A stretch of DNA of 64,000 nucleotides, from NCBI RefSeq assembly GCF_014050225.1, contig NZ_JACFXV010000067.1, positions 69,328 through 133,327 of the forward strand, in the 5' to 3' direction. Of the stretch, positions 45,916 through 53,813 are shown one piece after another. Positions within the stretch are counted from its first letter, which is position 1. Every line of letters begins with the position of its first letter. A program made the translations under genes and the position numbers. Source of the stretch: Stappia albiluteola (GTDB lineage Bacteria; Pseudomonadota; Alphaproteobacteria; Rhizobiales; Stappiaceae). A model generated the notes under the pieces. The model was not told the origin of the DNA. It did no database searches and was given only the letters and a program-made list of their open reading frames with translations.

Positions 45916-46893
45916 ATGACTGCACTACGCGTGTTCGGGAAAACGCTGGCGGCCGGCCTCGCCGGCATGCTTCTGGCAGGATCGGCGCTTGCCGCCGACG
46001 TGACGCTGAAGCTCGGCCACCTCGCCAATGAGGACAATATCTGGCACAAGGCGGCGATGAAGTTCGGCGAGGAAGTGACGACGCTGAGCGACGGCCGCAT
46101 CGAGGTCGAAATCTATCCTAACGAATCGCTGGGCAAGGAAATCGACCTGATCAACGGCATGCAGCTTGGCACCGCTGACATGACGATTTCCGGCGAAAGC
46201 CTGCAGAACTGGGCGCCGAAAGCCGCTCTCCTGGCGGTTCCCTACGCCTACAAGTCGCTGGAGCACATGGACTCCGTCGCCAGCGGCGATATCGGCCAGG
46301 AAATCGAGGCGCAGATCGTCGAGAAGGCGCAGGTGCGCCCGATCGCCTATTTCGCCCGGGGTCCGCGCAATCTCACCTCCAACCGGCCGATCGAGTCGCC
46401 CGATGCCCTCGACGGGCTGAAGCTGCGCGTGCCGAACGTTCCGCTGTTCGTCGGCGTGTGGAAGGCGCTCGGTGCCCAGCCGACCCCGATGGCCTTCTCC
46501 GAAGTCTTCACCTCGCTGCAGAACGGCACGATCGATGCCCAGGAAAATCCGCTGGCGCTGATCAAGTCGGCGAATTTCAACGAGGTGCAGAAATACGTCA
46601 ACAAGACCGAGCACGTTCGTTCGTGGATTTACCTGGTGATCTCCGAGCTGACCTGGTCGAAGCTCTCCGACGCCGACAAGGCCGCTGTTCTGGAGGCTGC
46701 CAAGCGGGCGCAGGCCTATGAGCGCGAGCTCTTCCTGGAAGACGAGGGCAAGCTGGTCCAGGAACTGAAGGACAAGGGCATGACCTTCGTCGACGTCGAC
46801 AATGTCGCCTTCGCCGCCAAGGCCAAGGACGCGGTGCTTGCCAATGTCAGCGAGGAGATCCGCCCGACCGTCGAGCAGCTCTTCAATCAGTAA
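45916..46893 (+). CDS. dctP: TRAP transporter solute-binding protein (hexuronate type)
   Basis: A 325-residue periplasmic DctP-family protein. The signal peptide ends SALAADVTLKLGHLANE, and the ligand-binding core includes DGLKLRVPNVPLF, with the conserved arginine that binds a substrate carboxylate, and QPTPMAFSEVFTSLQNGTIDAQENP. Its place next to uxuAB suggests glucuronate, galacturonate or a related sugar acid as substrate. GGGAGGAAAGA precedes the ATG. Confidence 0.9.
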   Translation: MTALRVFGKTLAAGLAGMLLAGSALAADVTLKLGHLANEDNIWHKAAMKFGEEVTTLSDGRIEVEIYPNESLGKEIDLINGMQLGTADMTISGESLQNWAPKAALLAVPYAYKSLEHMDSVASGDIGQEIEAQIVEKAQVRPIAYFARGPRNLTSNRPIESPDALDGLKLRVPNVPLFVGVWKALGAQPTPMAFSEVFTSLQNGTIDAQENPLALIKSANFNEVQKYVNKTEHVRSWIYLVISELTWSKLSDADKAAVLEAAKRAQAYERELFLEDEGKLVQELKDKGMTFVDVDNVAFAAKAKDAVLANVSEEIRPTVEQLFNQ

Positions 46894-46904
46894 CGGGCAA
46901 TCGG

Positions 46905-46934
46905 GCAGGGCGCGGACAGGCTTCGCGCCCCTGC
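46905..46934 (+). terminator. Intra-operon hairpin between dctP and dctQ
   Basis: GCAGGGCGCG (46905-46914) pairs with CGCGCCCCTGC (46924-46934) with one bulge. There is no T-run. Such a hairpin after a binding-protein gene often stabilises or attenuates the transcript so that the binding protein exceeds the permeases. Confidence 0.5.
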
Positions 46935-46962
46935 CTCGCATTGCGGGAAGCAGGGTTTGCGG

Positions 46963-47472
46963 ATGGACTGGCAGAAGACGATCGGCAGGCTGGAGCGCGT
47001 GGCGCGGGTCGCGACCGGCATCGCCTTCATGGTGATGATCGGGGCGGTGCTGGTGCAGGTGCTCGGCCGCTCGGTGGTGGGCAATTCTCCGGTTTGGACC
47101 GAGGAACTGACCCGCTTCGCGCTGCTCTATCTGGCCGCGTTCGGAGCGGGCCTTTCGTTCCGCAGCGGCGATCTCGTCAATGTGGACCTCGTTTGCGAGG
47201 CGCTGCCCGGCCGCTGGCCGAAGGTCCTGCGCTTCGTCTCGGCACTTCTGACGTCGCTGCTTTGCCTGATGCTGCTGCTGCCCGCGTGGACCTATACCTC
47301 GATCGGCCGGCTGCAGACCTCGCCGGCGCTTGCCTGGCGGATGGATTTCATCCACGCGAGCATCTTCGTCTGCATACTTTCGCTGTTCGTTTTCTCCCTG
47401 GCGCGCGTGCTCGCCGTGCTTGCCGGCCGCTCCGACGGTCTTCCCGCCAATTCGCAGAACCAAGCATCATGA
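46963..47472 (+). CDS. dctQ: TRAP transporter small permease subunit DctQ
   Basis: A 169-residue protein with four membrane helices. It contains the DctQ-typical VLGRSVVGNSPVWTEELTRFALLYLAAFGAG and FRSGDLVNVDLV. The ATG at 46963 is used; a TTG two codons upstream is an alternative. Its stop overlaps the dctM start (ATGA). Confidence 0.9.
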   Translation: MDWQKTIGRLERVARVATGIAFMVMIGAVLVQVLGRSVVGNSPVWTEELTRFALLYLAAFGAGLSFRSGDLVNVDLVCEALPGRWPKVLRFVSALLTSLLCLMLLLPAWTYTSIGRLQTSPALAWRMDFIHASIFVCILSLFVFSLARVLAVLAGRSDGLPANSQNQAS

Positions 47473-48746
47473 GCCTTGCAATCCTGATCGGGGTTTTCAT
47501 CCTCGGCCTCGTCATCGGTGTTCCCGTCGCCGTAACGCTGGGCCTGTCCTCGCTCTGCTACCTCCTGTTCAAGGGCATTCCGCTCGTGGTGATGCCGCAG
47601 AAGATGTATGCGGGCATCGACGTCTTCGTGCTGCTGTGCATTCCGGGCTTCATCCTCGCCGGCAACCTGATGAACAGCGGCGGCATCACCGAGCGCATCA
47701 TCCGCTTCGCCAATGCGATGGTGGGCTGGATGCGCGGTGGCCTCGGCCTTACCAATATCGCCGGCTCCATGCTGTTCGGCGGCATTTCCGGAACGGCGGT
47801 AGCGGATGCAGCCTCCATCGGCGGCGTGATGATCCCCGGCATGAAGAAGGCCGGTTATCCCGGCGATTTCTCGGCAGCCGTCACGGCGGCCTCCTCGACA
47901 GTCGGGCCGATCATCCCGCCGAGCGTGCCGATGATCATCGTCGGAGCGCTGTCGGGCATTTCCGTGGGCAAGATGTTTCTGGCCGGCGCGGTGCCGGGCG
48001 TGCTGATGGGCGTGGCGATGATGGTGACCTGCTACATCATCTCGACGAAGCGCGACTATCCGCGCCAGGCCTGGCAGGGCTTCCGCGAGCTGGCTGGCTC
48101 CTTCTTCGGCGCCTTCTGGGCGATCGCCATGACGGCGCTGATCATCGGCGGGCTGCTGAGCGGCCTGGCGACGCCGACCGAAACGGCGATCGTGGCGAGC
48201 GTCTACGCCTTCGTCGTCGGCTGTTTCATCTACCGCGAACTGCCGCTGAGGCAGGTGCCGCGTATCCTGATCGACAGCGCCGTATCTTCGGCCGCGATCC
48301 TTGCGCTGGTGGGTTTTGCCAATGTCTTCGGCTGGATCCTCGTTTCCGAGCGCATTCCGCAGACGATCGCCAATGCCGTATTATCGATCACGGAAAACAA
48401 GATCCTGGTGATCCTGCTCATCAACCTGCTGCTGCTCTTCGTCGGCATGTTCATGGAGACGATCGCCGCGCTGATCATCCTGTTCGTGCCGCTGCTGACG
48501 CTGGCGCAGAGCGTCGGCATCGAGCCGCTGCATTTCGCCACTTTTGCGGTGCTCAACCTGATGATCGGGCTCACCACGCCGCCGGTCGGCGTCTGCCTCT
48601 TCATCTGCGCCAATATCGCCAAGCTGCCGCTGTCGCCGGTGGTGCGGGCCATCGCCCCCTTCCTGCTGACGAACATCATCGTCCTGTTTCTGGTATCCTA
48701 TATCCCGGTGCTGGCAACGGGGCTCCCTTCGCTTCTGCTCGATTAG
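47469..48746 (+). CDS. dctM: TRAP transporter large permease subunit DctM
   Basis: A 425-residue polytopic permease. Diagnostic blocks are IPGFILAGNLMNSGGITERII, GGISGTAVADAASIGGVMIPGM, PPSVPMIIVGALSGISVGKMF and TTPPVGVCLFI. It forms the ion-coupled channel of the uronate-type TRAP system with the preceding two proteins. The start overlaps the dctQ stop. Confidence 0.94.
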   Translation: MSLAILIGVFILGLVIGVPVAVTLGLSSLCYLLFKGIPLVVMPQKMYAGIDVFVLLCIPGFILAGNLMNSGGITERIIRFANAMVGWMRGGLGLTNIAGSMLFGGISGTAVADAASIGGVMIPGMKKAGYPGDFSAAVTAASSTVGPIIPPSVPMIIVGALSGISVGKMFLAGAVPGVLMGVAMMVTCYIISTKRDYPRQAWQGFRELAGSFFGAFWAIAMTALIIGGLLSGLATPTETAIVASVYAFVVGCFIYRELPLRQVPRILIDSAVSSAAILALVGFANVFGWILVSERIPQTIANAVLSITENKILVILLINLLLLFVGMFMETIAALIILFVPLLTLAQSVGIEPLHFATFAVLNLMIGLTTPPVGVCLFICANIAKLPLSPVVRAIAPFLLTNIIVLFLVSYIPVLATGLPSLLLD

Positions 48747-48755
48747 GCATTTGCC

Positions 48756-49802
48756 ATGAAGACACGCGTCTGCCGCCTCTATGGCCAAAACGACATCCGC
48801 ATCGAAACCGACACGGTGGCCGAGCCCGGCAAGGGCCAGGTGCTGGTCCGCGTCGGTGCGGGCGGGATCTGCGGATCGGACCTGCATTATTTCCACGATG
48901 GCGGCTTCGGCCCGATCCGGGTGCGTGAACCGATCATCCTGGGCCACGAGGTGGCCGGCACGATCGAGGTGCTCGGCGAAGGCGTGTCGGATCTCGCCGT
49001 CGGCGACCGGGTGGCGCTGAACCCCAGCCGCCCCTGCGGGCAATGCGCCTACTGCCGGGAGGGGTTGTTCAATCACTGCCTGTCGATGCGCTTCTACGGT
49101 TCGGCCATGCGCTTTCCCCACGAACAGGGAGGCTTCCGCGACCTGATCGTCGCCGACGCCTTTCAGTGCGAGAAGGTGGGACCGGGCACCAGTATCGCCG
49201 AGGCCGCCTGCGCCGAACCGCTGGCCGTCTGCCTGCACGCCGCCAATCAGGCAGGAGAGCTTGCGGGCAAGCGCGTGCTGGTCACCGGCGCCGGCCCGAT
49301 TGGTTCCCTTTGCGTCGCCGTCGCCCGGCATCGCGGGGCGGAGCAGGTCGTCGTCACCGACCTGCACGACGCGACGCTGGATGTCGCCTGGGCGATGGGT
49401 GCAACCGAGACAGTCAATGTCATGATGCATGCCGAAAAGCTGGAGCCCTATGCCGCCGACAAAGGCAAATTCGACGTGACTTTCGAGTGTTCGGCTGCCG
49501 CACCGGCCATGCGCACCGCTCTGGCGACGACGCGGCCTCGCGGCACGATCGTGCAGGTTGGCGTAACCGGTGACATGGCAATCCCGCTCAACATGCTGGT
49601 GGGCAAGGAACTGGTGCTGCGCGGCACCCACCGCTTCCACGAGGAATACGCCGAAGCCGTCCGCCTGATCGACAGCGGGGCCATCGACGTGAAGCCGATC
49701 ATCACCGGCACCTATCCGCTTGAACGGGCTCTCGACGCCTTCCGCAAGGCTGGCGACCGCACGCAGGCGGTCAAGGTGCAGATTTCCTTTGCGGAAGAGT
49801 GA
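48756..49802 (+). CDS. idnD: L-idonate 5-dehydrogenase-like zinc alcohol dehydrogenase
   Basis: A 348-residue medium-chain dehydrogenase. Catalytic zinc region GICGSDLHYFHDGG and LGHEVAGTIE, structural zinc cysteines CGQCAYCREGLFNHC (about residues 93-107), and NAD-binding GAGPIGS. The FYGSAMRFPHEQGGFRD block is typical of IdnD, which oxidises L-idonate to 5-ketogluconate. It follows dctM by 9 bp and so belongs to the TRAP/uxu locus, implying that the locus also handles an aldonate such as idonate or gulonate. Confidence 0.85.
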   Translation: MKTRVCRLYGQNDIRIETDTVAEPGKGQVLVRVGAGGICGSDLHYFHDGGFGPIRVREPIILGHEVAGTIEVLGEGVSDLAVGDRVALNPSRPCGQCAYCREGLFNHCLSMRFYGSAMRFPHEQGGFRDLIVADAFQCEKVGPGTSIAEAACAEPLAVCLHAANQAGELAGKRVLVTGAGPIGSLCVAVARHRGAEQVVVTDLHDATLDVAWAMGATETVNVMMHAEKLEPYAADKGKFDVTFECSAAAPAMRTALATTRPRGTIVQVGVTGDMAIPLNMLVGKELVLRGTHRFHEEYAEAVRLIDSGAIDVKPIITGTYPLERALDAFRKAGDRTQAVKVQISFAEE

Positions 49803-49954
49803 GGTGCGGCAGTTCGTGCTGACGAATGGGCGGTCAGGCCTGTCCCGTCCACTACACGGACCGCGCCCCTCGCGGCCGAGGTTCCGATCTCGGTTCGGCC
49901 TTCGGCGCGGCGCTGACCTTGCGAGTGGGTGGTGGGGCCGGAATAAACCGCATT

Positions 49955-49972
49955 CCATGACCCAGATCATGG
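49955..49972. promoter_or_regulatory. FNR/FixK-like palindrome upstream of the CBS gene
   Basis: CCATGA-CCCAGA-TCATGG is a perfect 6+6+6 inverted repeat centred about 73 bp before the CBS-protein start. Its core ATGA-N6-TCAT differs by one base per arm from the FNR/FixK consensus TTGA-N6-TCAA. The rest of the 49803-50036 gap shows no gene. Confidence 0.45.
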
Positions 49973-50036
49973 CGCGGCGGAGCGGAGTGCACGAAGGTTC
50001 GTTCGCGCATGGGGGGCTTCTTACGGGAGGCCGCAC

Positions 50037-50456
50037 ATGAAAATCTCTGAAGTCATGCACCGGGGCGCTTCCAGCGTCGGCCCGGACGCCGCGATCACGA
50101 AGATCGCCAAGATAATGTCCGACATGGATGTCGGTTCAATTCCCGTGGCGGAAAACGGCCGGGTCATCGGCATCGTGACCGACCGCGACATCGCGCTTCG
50201 CGCGGTGGCCAATGGCAAGGATGTTTCCCGGCTGACGGCGCGAGATATCATGAGCAGCAAGGTGAACTGCTGCCGCGAGCTGGAAGATCTGGACACGGCG
50301 GCACGGATGATGGAACGCAATCACATCCGCCGCCTGCCGGTCCTGGATGACAATGACAGGCTCGTCGGCATGGTGAGCCTGGGCGACGTCTGCCACGCGG
50401 CCTCGCAACGCCTGACGGCCGACGTGGTGAAGGCGGTGTCCGCCCATCACGCCTGA
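50037..50456 (+). CDS. Two-CBS-domain protein
   Basis: A 139-residue protein made almost wholly of two CBS domains (about residues 1-60 and 66-130): MKISEVMHRGASSVGPDAAI ... VIGIVTDRDIALRAV and RDIMSSKVNCC ... RRLPVLDDNDRLVGMVSLGDV. CBS pairs bind adenosyl ligands (AMP, ATP, SAM) and act as energy sensors. Its length and architecture resemble hypoxic-response protein 1 of mycobacteria, but homology at that level is not shown. GGGAGG precedes the ATG, and a PHB-depolymerase-like gene follows after 77 bp. Confidence 0.9.
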   Translation: MKISEVMHRGASSVGPDAAITKIAKIMSDMDVGSIPVAENGRVIGIVTDRDIALRAVANGKDVSRLTARDIMSSKVNCCRELEDLDTAARMMERNHIRRLPVLDDNDRLVGMVSLGDVCHAASQRLTADVVKAVSAHHA

Positions 50457-50533
50457 CGGGAAATGACACAATGGGTCGGTCGCGGCATGGCGGTGCCATG
50501 TCGTGGCCGGGCACGCCTTCTTGGAGAGGGATA

Positions 50534-51628
50534 ATGGGTGCGCATTCGGCCGGTAACATGCCGGGAGCGGTGCCGGCCGCAGCGCGCCGATCCTTCGGCG
50601 TCGGCCAGGTCAATGTCCGGGGCGCGCCACATATCGTGTCGACGCATGAACTGGCCGAGTTTCCATTCGCTGTCCTCACGCAATTCAGAAGGCTGGAGCA
50701 CGAGGCGGACTGTCCCGGCGAGGCCCTGGTCGTGGTGCCGCTTGCCGGTGCCTTTCCCATGCTGATGCGCGACCTCGTCGTCGGGCTGCTTGGCCTGTTC
50801 CCGCGGGTGTCAATCACCGAATGGTTCGACGCCCGTCATGTGCCGCTGTCGCACGGGCGGTTCAGCCTGAGCGAGAATATCGCCCATACGGCGGACATGC
50901 TCGGCCTCCTCGGCAAGGGGGTGCATCTCTTCGGCGTCTGCCAGGGCGCGGTTGCGGCCCTCGGAGCGGCGGCGCTGCAAGGCATCCGTCACCGGCAGGA
51001 AGTCCCATCCTCCGTCATTCTGCTCGGCGGGCCGATCGCGCCGCTTGCCAATCCCACTCGGATCGTCCGTATCATGCGGGCAAAGCCGCTCGGCTGGTTC
51101 GCCGACAAGCTGGAGCGCGTGCCGGAAGGAAATGCCGGCGCCGGGCGGCTGGTCTATCCGGCTTCCAGCCAGCGGGTTCTGGCAACCGCCTACGCCTGGC
51201 GGCATGTGCTGAGCGGGGATGAGATTTTCCGCAAGTTCGTGCAGGATGACGGCGACGACCCGCTGCACTACTCCTTTGCGAAGCTGTTCTTCTCCCTGAT
51301 GGACCTGCCCGGGGAACTTTTCCTCGACACGGTCGCCCATGTCTATCAGGCAAGCGATGCGTTGAGCGGTGGCGTGAGCGTCGAGGGCCACCCGGTCGAT
51401 CCGGCGTGCATTGTGCAGGGCGGCCTGATGGTGGTGGAGGGGGCGGATGACGACATCGCCGCGCCGGGTCAGACGGCTGCAGCACTCCAACTCTGCCGCA
51501 ACCTGCCTGAAAACAGGAAGGCTTATCTGGCGTTAGATGGCTGCAGTCACTTCTCGCTGTTTCACGGGCAGACGATGCGGCACAAGGTCCTTCCCGAAGT
51601 CAGTCGCTTCGTCCAGGCAGTCTGTTGA
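50534..51628 (+). CDS. Intracellular PHB depolymerase-like alpha/beta hydrolase
   Basis: A 364-residue alpha/beta-hydrolase resembling intracellular poly(3-hydroxybutyrate) depolymerases. The nucleophile elbow is FGVCQGAVAALG with Cys136 instead of serine, as in PhaZ proteins of Ralstonia. The C-terminal GCSHFSLFHGQTMR matches the PhaZ histidine region, and WFDARHVPLSHGRFSLSENI resembles the family's second block. It is shorter than the ~410-residue PhaZ. The start at 50534 follows GGAGAGGG. Its last 29 bp overlap the convergent phosphoribosyltransferase gene. Confidence 0.8.
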   Translation: MGAHSAGNMPGAVPAAARRSFGVGQVNVRGAPHIVSTHELAEFPFAVLTQFRRLEHEADCPGEALVVVPLAGAFPMLMRDLVVGLLGLFPRVSITEWFDARHVPLSHGRFSLSENIAHTADMLGLLGKGVHLFGVCQGAVAALGAAALQGIRHRQEVPSSVILLGGPIAPLANPTRIVRIMRAKPLGWFADKLERVPEGNAGAGRLVYPASSQRVLATAYAWRHVLSGDEIFRKFVQDDGDDPLHYSFAKLFFSLMDLPGELFLDTVAHVYQASDALSGGVSVEGHPVDPACIVQGGLMVVEGADDDIAAPGQTAAALQLCRNLPENRKAYLALDGCSHFSLFHGQTMRHKVLPEVSRFVQAVC

Positions 51629-52259
51629 ACCGCGCAAGGATATCCGTCACCTCGACATCGGCCAGTTGCGGGAAATCCCGATAGGAACGGCTTATCGCCT
51701 CGAAGGCGGCCGGAGTTTCGAGACAGACGATCTCGTCAACCTCGCTTCGCAGATCCTCGATTGCTTCCATCGGCGCGACCGGCACGGCCAGGACAATCCT
51801 TTGAGGCTGCCGAAGCCGGAGACCGCGGATCGCCGCCTTGACGGTTGCGCCGGTCGCGATACCGTCATCGACGAGGATCGCCACGCGTCCCCGCACGGGA
51901 ACCGGGGGACGATCCCCGCAATAGGCCTGGCGCCGCCTGGCTATCTCGGCAAGCTCGCTCTTGCAGGTGGCGGCGAACTGCTCCTCACGGATGAATTCAT
52001 GGCGTAGGATGTCGTCATTGCGGACGACGATCGGTTCCTCGGCGTCGACGATCGCGCCCATGGCAAGCTCGGGTTGCCAGGGAACGCCGATCTTGCGCAC
52101 GATCAAAAGGTCCAGCCGCGCCTTGAGCTTCCTTGCGACTTCGGCCGCGACCGGCACGCCGCCGCGCGGCAACGCGAGCACGACCACGTCCTCGCGCGCG
52201 TATTCCTGCAGAGCCTGGCCCAGGCGACGGCCTGCCTCGGCGCGATCAAGAAAGGGCAT
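51600..52259 (-). CDS. Phosphoribosyltransferase-fold protein
   Basis: A 219-residue type I PRTase fold. The PRPP-binding loop is VAILVDDGIATGATVKAA, preceded by VVVLALPRGGVPVAAEVA and IVRKIGVPWQPELAMGAI. Proteins with this architecture occur as stand-alone stress proteins in many bacteria, and no base substrate is established. The start at 52259 (MPFLDRAEAG) is chosen; an upstream ATG exists. It diverges from the dodecin gene across an exact FNR/FixK-type site. Confidence 0.87.
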   Translation of the reverse strand: MPFLDRAEAGRRLGQALQEYAREDVVVLALPRGGVPVAAEVARKLKARLDLLIVRKIGVPWQPELAMGAIVDAEEPIVVRNDDILRHEFIREEQFAATCKSELAEIARRRQAYCGDRPPVPVRGRVAILVDDGIATGATVKAAIRGLRLRQPQRIVLAVPVAPMEAIEDLRSEVDEIVCLETPAAFEAISRSYRDFPQLADVEVTDILARFNRLPGRSD

Positions 52260-52321
52260 TGTGCCTGCCTCCCGTGTCGCTGTCGGCGCGAATGCCCTAA
52301 CCCGCATGGCACCGGTTGTCG

Positions 52322-52335
52322 TTGACGATGGTCAA
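52322..52335. promoter_or_regulatory. Exact TTGA-N6-TCAA site (FNR/FixK family) in divergent promoter
   Basis: TTGACGATGGTCAA matches the FNR/FixK consensus half-sites exactly and is symmetric over TTGAC/GTCAA. It lies 63 bp upstream of the phosphoribosyltransferase start and 57 bp upstream of the dodecin start, a distance suited to activation of either gene under low oxygen. Confidence 0.6.
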
Positions 52336-52391
52336 TGACCCGAAAGTCTTGCTGCGCGAGCCTTGGCGTCGGCTGGGGAAGGGAGGAAGCA

Positions 52392-52592
52392 ATGGCTATG
52401 TTGAAGGTGATCGAAGTCCTGGCCGAATCCGACGAGAGCTGGGAGCAGGCGGCAAGGCAGGCGGTTGCGGACGCCTCGCGCTCGGTGCGAAACGTCAAAT
52501 CGATTTACATCAAGAATTTCGAGGCGACGGTCGACCAGAACAAGATCCAGCGCTATCGCGTCAACGCCAAGATCTCGTTCGTTCTGGAGTAG
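52392..52592 (+). CDS. Dodecin (flavin-binding storage protein)
   Basis: A 66-residue protein with the dodecin pattern: LKVIEVLAESDESWEQAARQAVADASRSVRNVKSIYI and YRVNAKISFVLE. Dodecins form dodecamers that bind flavin dimers and buffer free flavin. GGGAGGAAGC precedes the ATG. It ends 5 bp from the stop of the convergent hibernation-factor gene. Confidence 0.9.
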   Translation: MAMLKVIEVLAESDESWEQAARQAVADASRSVRNVKSIYIKNFEATVDQNKIQRYRVNAKISFVLE

Positions 52593-52597
52593 AGCGT

Positions 52598-53149
52598 TCA
52601 GGCGGGTGCGACCGCCGAAGCATAGGGGCCTTTTTCTCCCGTATGCTCCGTGAAGCGCACCTGCGTTCCCACGCCGATACCCGACCAGAGGTCGTCGGAG
52701 ACGAGGCTCTCGCGGCGAAAGAAGAACTCGCGCCCGTCCGCGGCGCCGATGAAGCCGAAGCCCTCGTCGGCGACGAGGCGGACGACCTTGCCCTGCAGCT
52801 TGACCGGCACCGGCTTGACGAGGTGGCCGTTCTTCCTGCGCGACGTATCCTCAAGGCGCCGCTCGGCGGCGTTGAAGCTGTCGCGAATGGCGATCAGCAC
52901 GTCTTCGTGCGCGCGGTTTTCCTCCGGCTCGCGGCCGACGAAGATGTCGCCGCCCGGCACCTTGATGTCGATATGGACGTGGTAGATCTGCCCCTTGTGG
53001 CTGCGCTGATGCGGCGCCTCCACCACCACGTGGCAGGATGTGATGCGCCCGTGGAAACGCTCCAGCCTTTCCAGCCGCTTGCGCAGCGCCTCCTCGATCC
53101 TCGGGGTGGAGTCGAGACCGCGAAAGGTGATTTGCGGAGCGACCTGCAT
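52598..53149 (-). CDS. Hibernation-promoting-factor domain fused to a cold-shock domain
   Basis: A 183-residue two-domain protein. Residues ~1-105 match the HPF/RaiA/YfiA fold (ITFRGLDSTPRIEEALRKRLERLERFHGRI ... CHVVVEAPHQR ... YHVHIDIKVPGGDI ... AIRDSFNAAERRL), which binds ribosomes in stationary phase. Residues ~120-183 are a cold-shock domain (GKVVRLVADEGFGFIGAADGREFFFRRESL) with RNP1-like GFGFI and RNP2-like FFFRR. The fusion suggests binding both ribosome and RNA. The start at 53149 follows GGAGG. Confidence 0.85.
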   Translation of the reverse strand: MQVAPQITFRGLDSTPRIEEALRKRLERLERFHGRITSCHVVVEAPHQRSHKGQIYHVHIDIKVPGGDIFVGREPEENRAHEDVLIAIRDSFNAAERRLEDTSRRKNGHLVKPVPVKLQGKVVRLVADEGFGFIGAADGREFFFRRESLVSDDLWSGIGVGTQVRFTEHTGEKGPYASAVAPA

Positions 53150-53237
53150 GGCGACCTCCAGATCCGTTGGCGGGAACATGCCAATTGTAACCTATGGCAG
53201 CCTTCAATGCAGTCCAGAACGTCGCCGGAGGGGCGGT

Positions 53238-53657
53238 TCAGGCCGCAAAGATCGCCTTGTCGTCGGCGAAGGCCTTGAATTCCAGCGCATTGCCCGACGG
53301 GTCGAAGACGAAAAGCGTCTGCTGCTCGCCGGGCCCGCCGGCAAAGCGGGTCTGCGGTCGGATATGCCAGCGGGTATCGGGTGCCTGTTCCAGCCGGTCG
53401 ACAAGCTCGGCGAATTCGTCGGGCGCGAGGATGACGCCGAAATGCGGGATCGGCACCGGGACGCCGTCGACGGTACCGGTGGCGCCGCCCTCGGTGGCGG
53501 GCTTGCCCAGATGGGCGGACAACTGGTTGCCGAAGAGATCAAAATCGATCCACTTTCCGGCCAGTTCGCGACCGATGCGGCAGCCGAGCACGGTACCGTA
53601 GAAATGGCGCGTCGCCTCGAGATCGGTCACGGGGAAGGCGAAATGGAAGGGGCGCAT
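53238..53657 (-). CDS. VOC/glyoxalase-superfamily protein
   Basis: A 139-residue VOC-fold protein: it opens PFHFAFPVTDLEATRHFYGTVLGCRIG and ends VFDPSGNALEFKAF with a likely metal glutamate. IPHFGVILAPDEFAELVDRL gives another metal-site His. The family includes glyoxalases, dioxygenases and fosfomycin-resistance-like enzymes, and the substrate is unknown. The start at 53657 follows CAGGAGAG. It diverges from the BNR-repeat gene. Confidence 0.83.
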   Translation of the reverse strand: MRPFHFAFPVTDLEATRHFYGTVLGCRIGRELAGKWIDFDLFGNQLSAHLGKPATEGGATGTVDGVPVPIPHFGVILAPDEFAELVDRLEQAPDTRWHIRPQTRFAGGPGEQQTLFVFDPSGNALEFKAFADDKAIFAA

Positions 53658-53813
53658 CGGGGCTCTCCTGAAGCAGGATTTCGGTTGCCCCTGTTTAAGC
53701 GATTGCCAAGGGGAGAGAAACAGGGAAGGGCGCGGCCTGTCGCAAAGATGTTGGTGCAAGGCCCGCGCTGAAGTGGCAGAGTTCGCAGCGTCATCCTTAA
53801 ATGGAGAGGCGCC

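Noticed and set aside
45925-47463. Minus-strand open frame opposite dctP-dctQ
   Set aside because: The signal peptide and TRAP motifs on the plus strand are clear; the opposite frame shows no domain.
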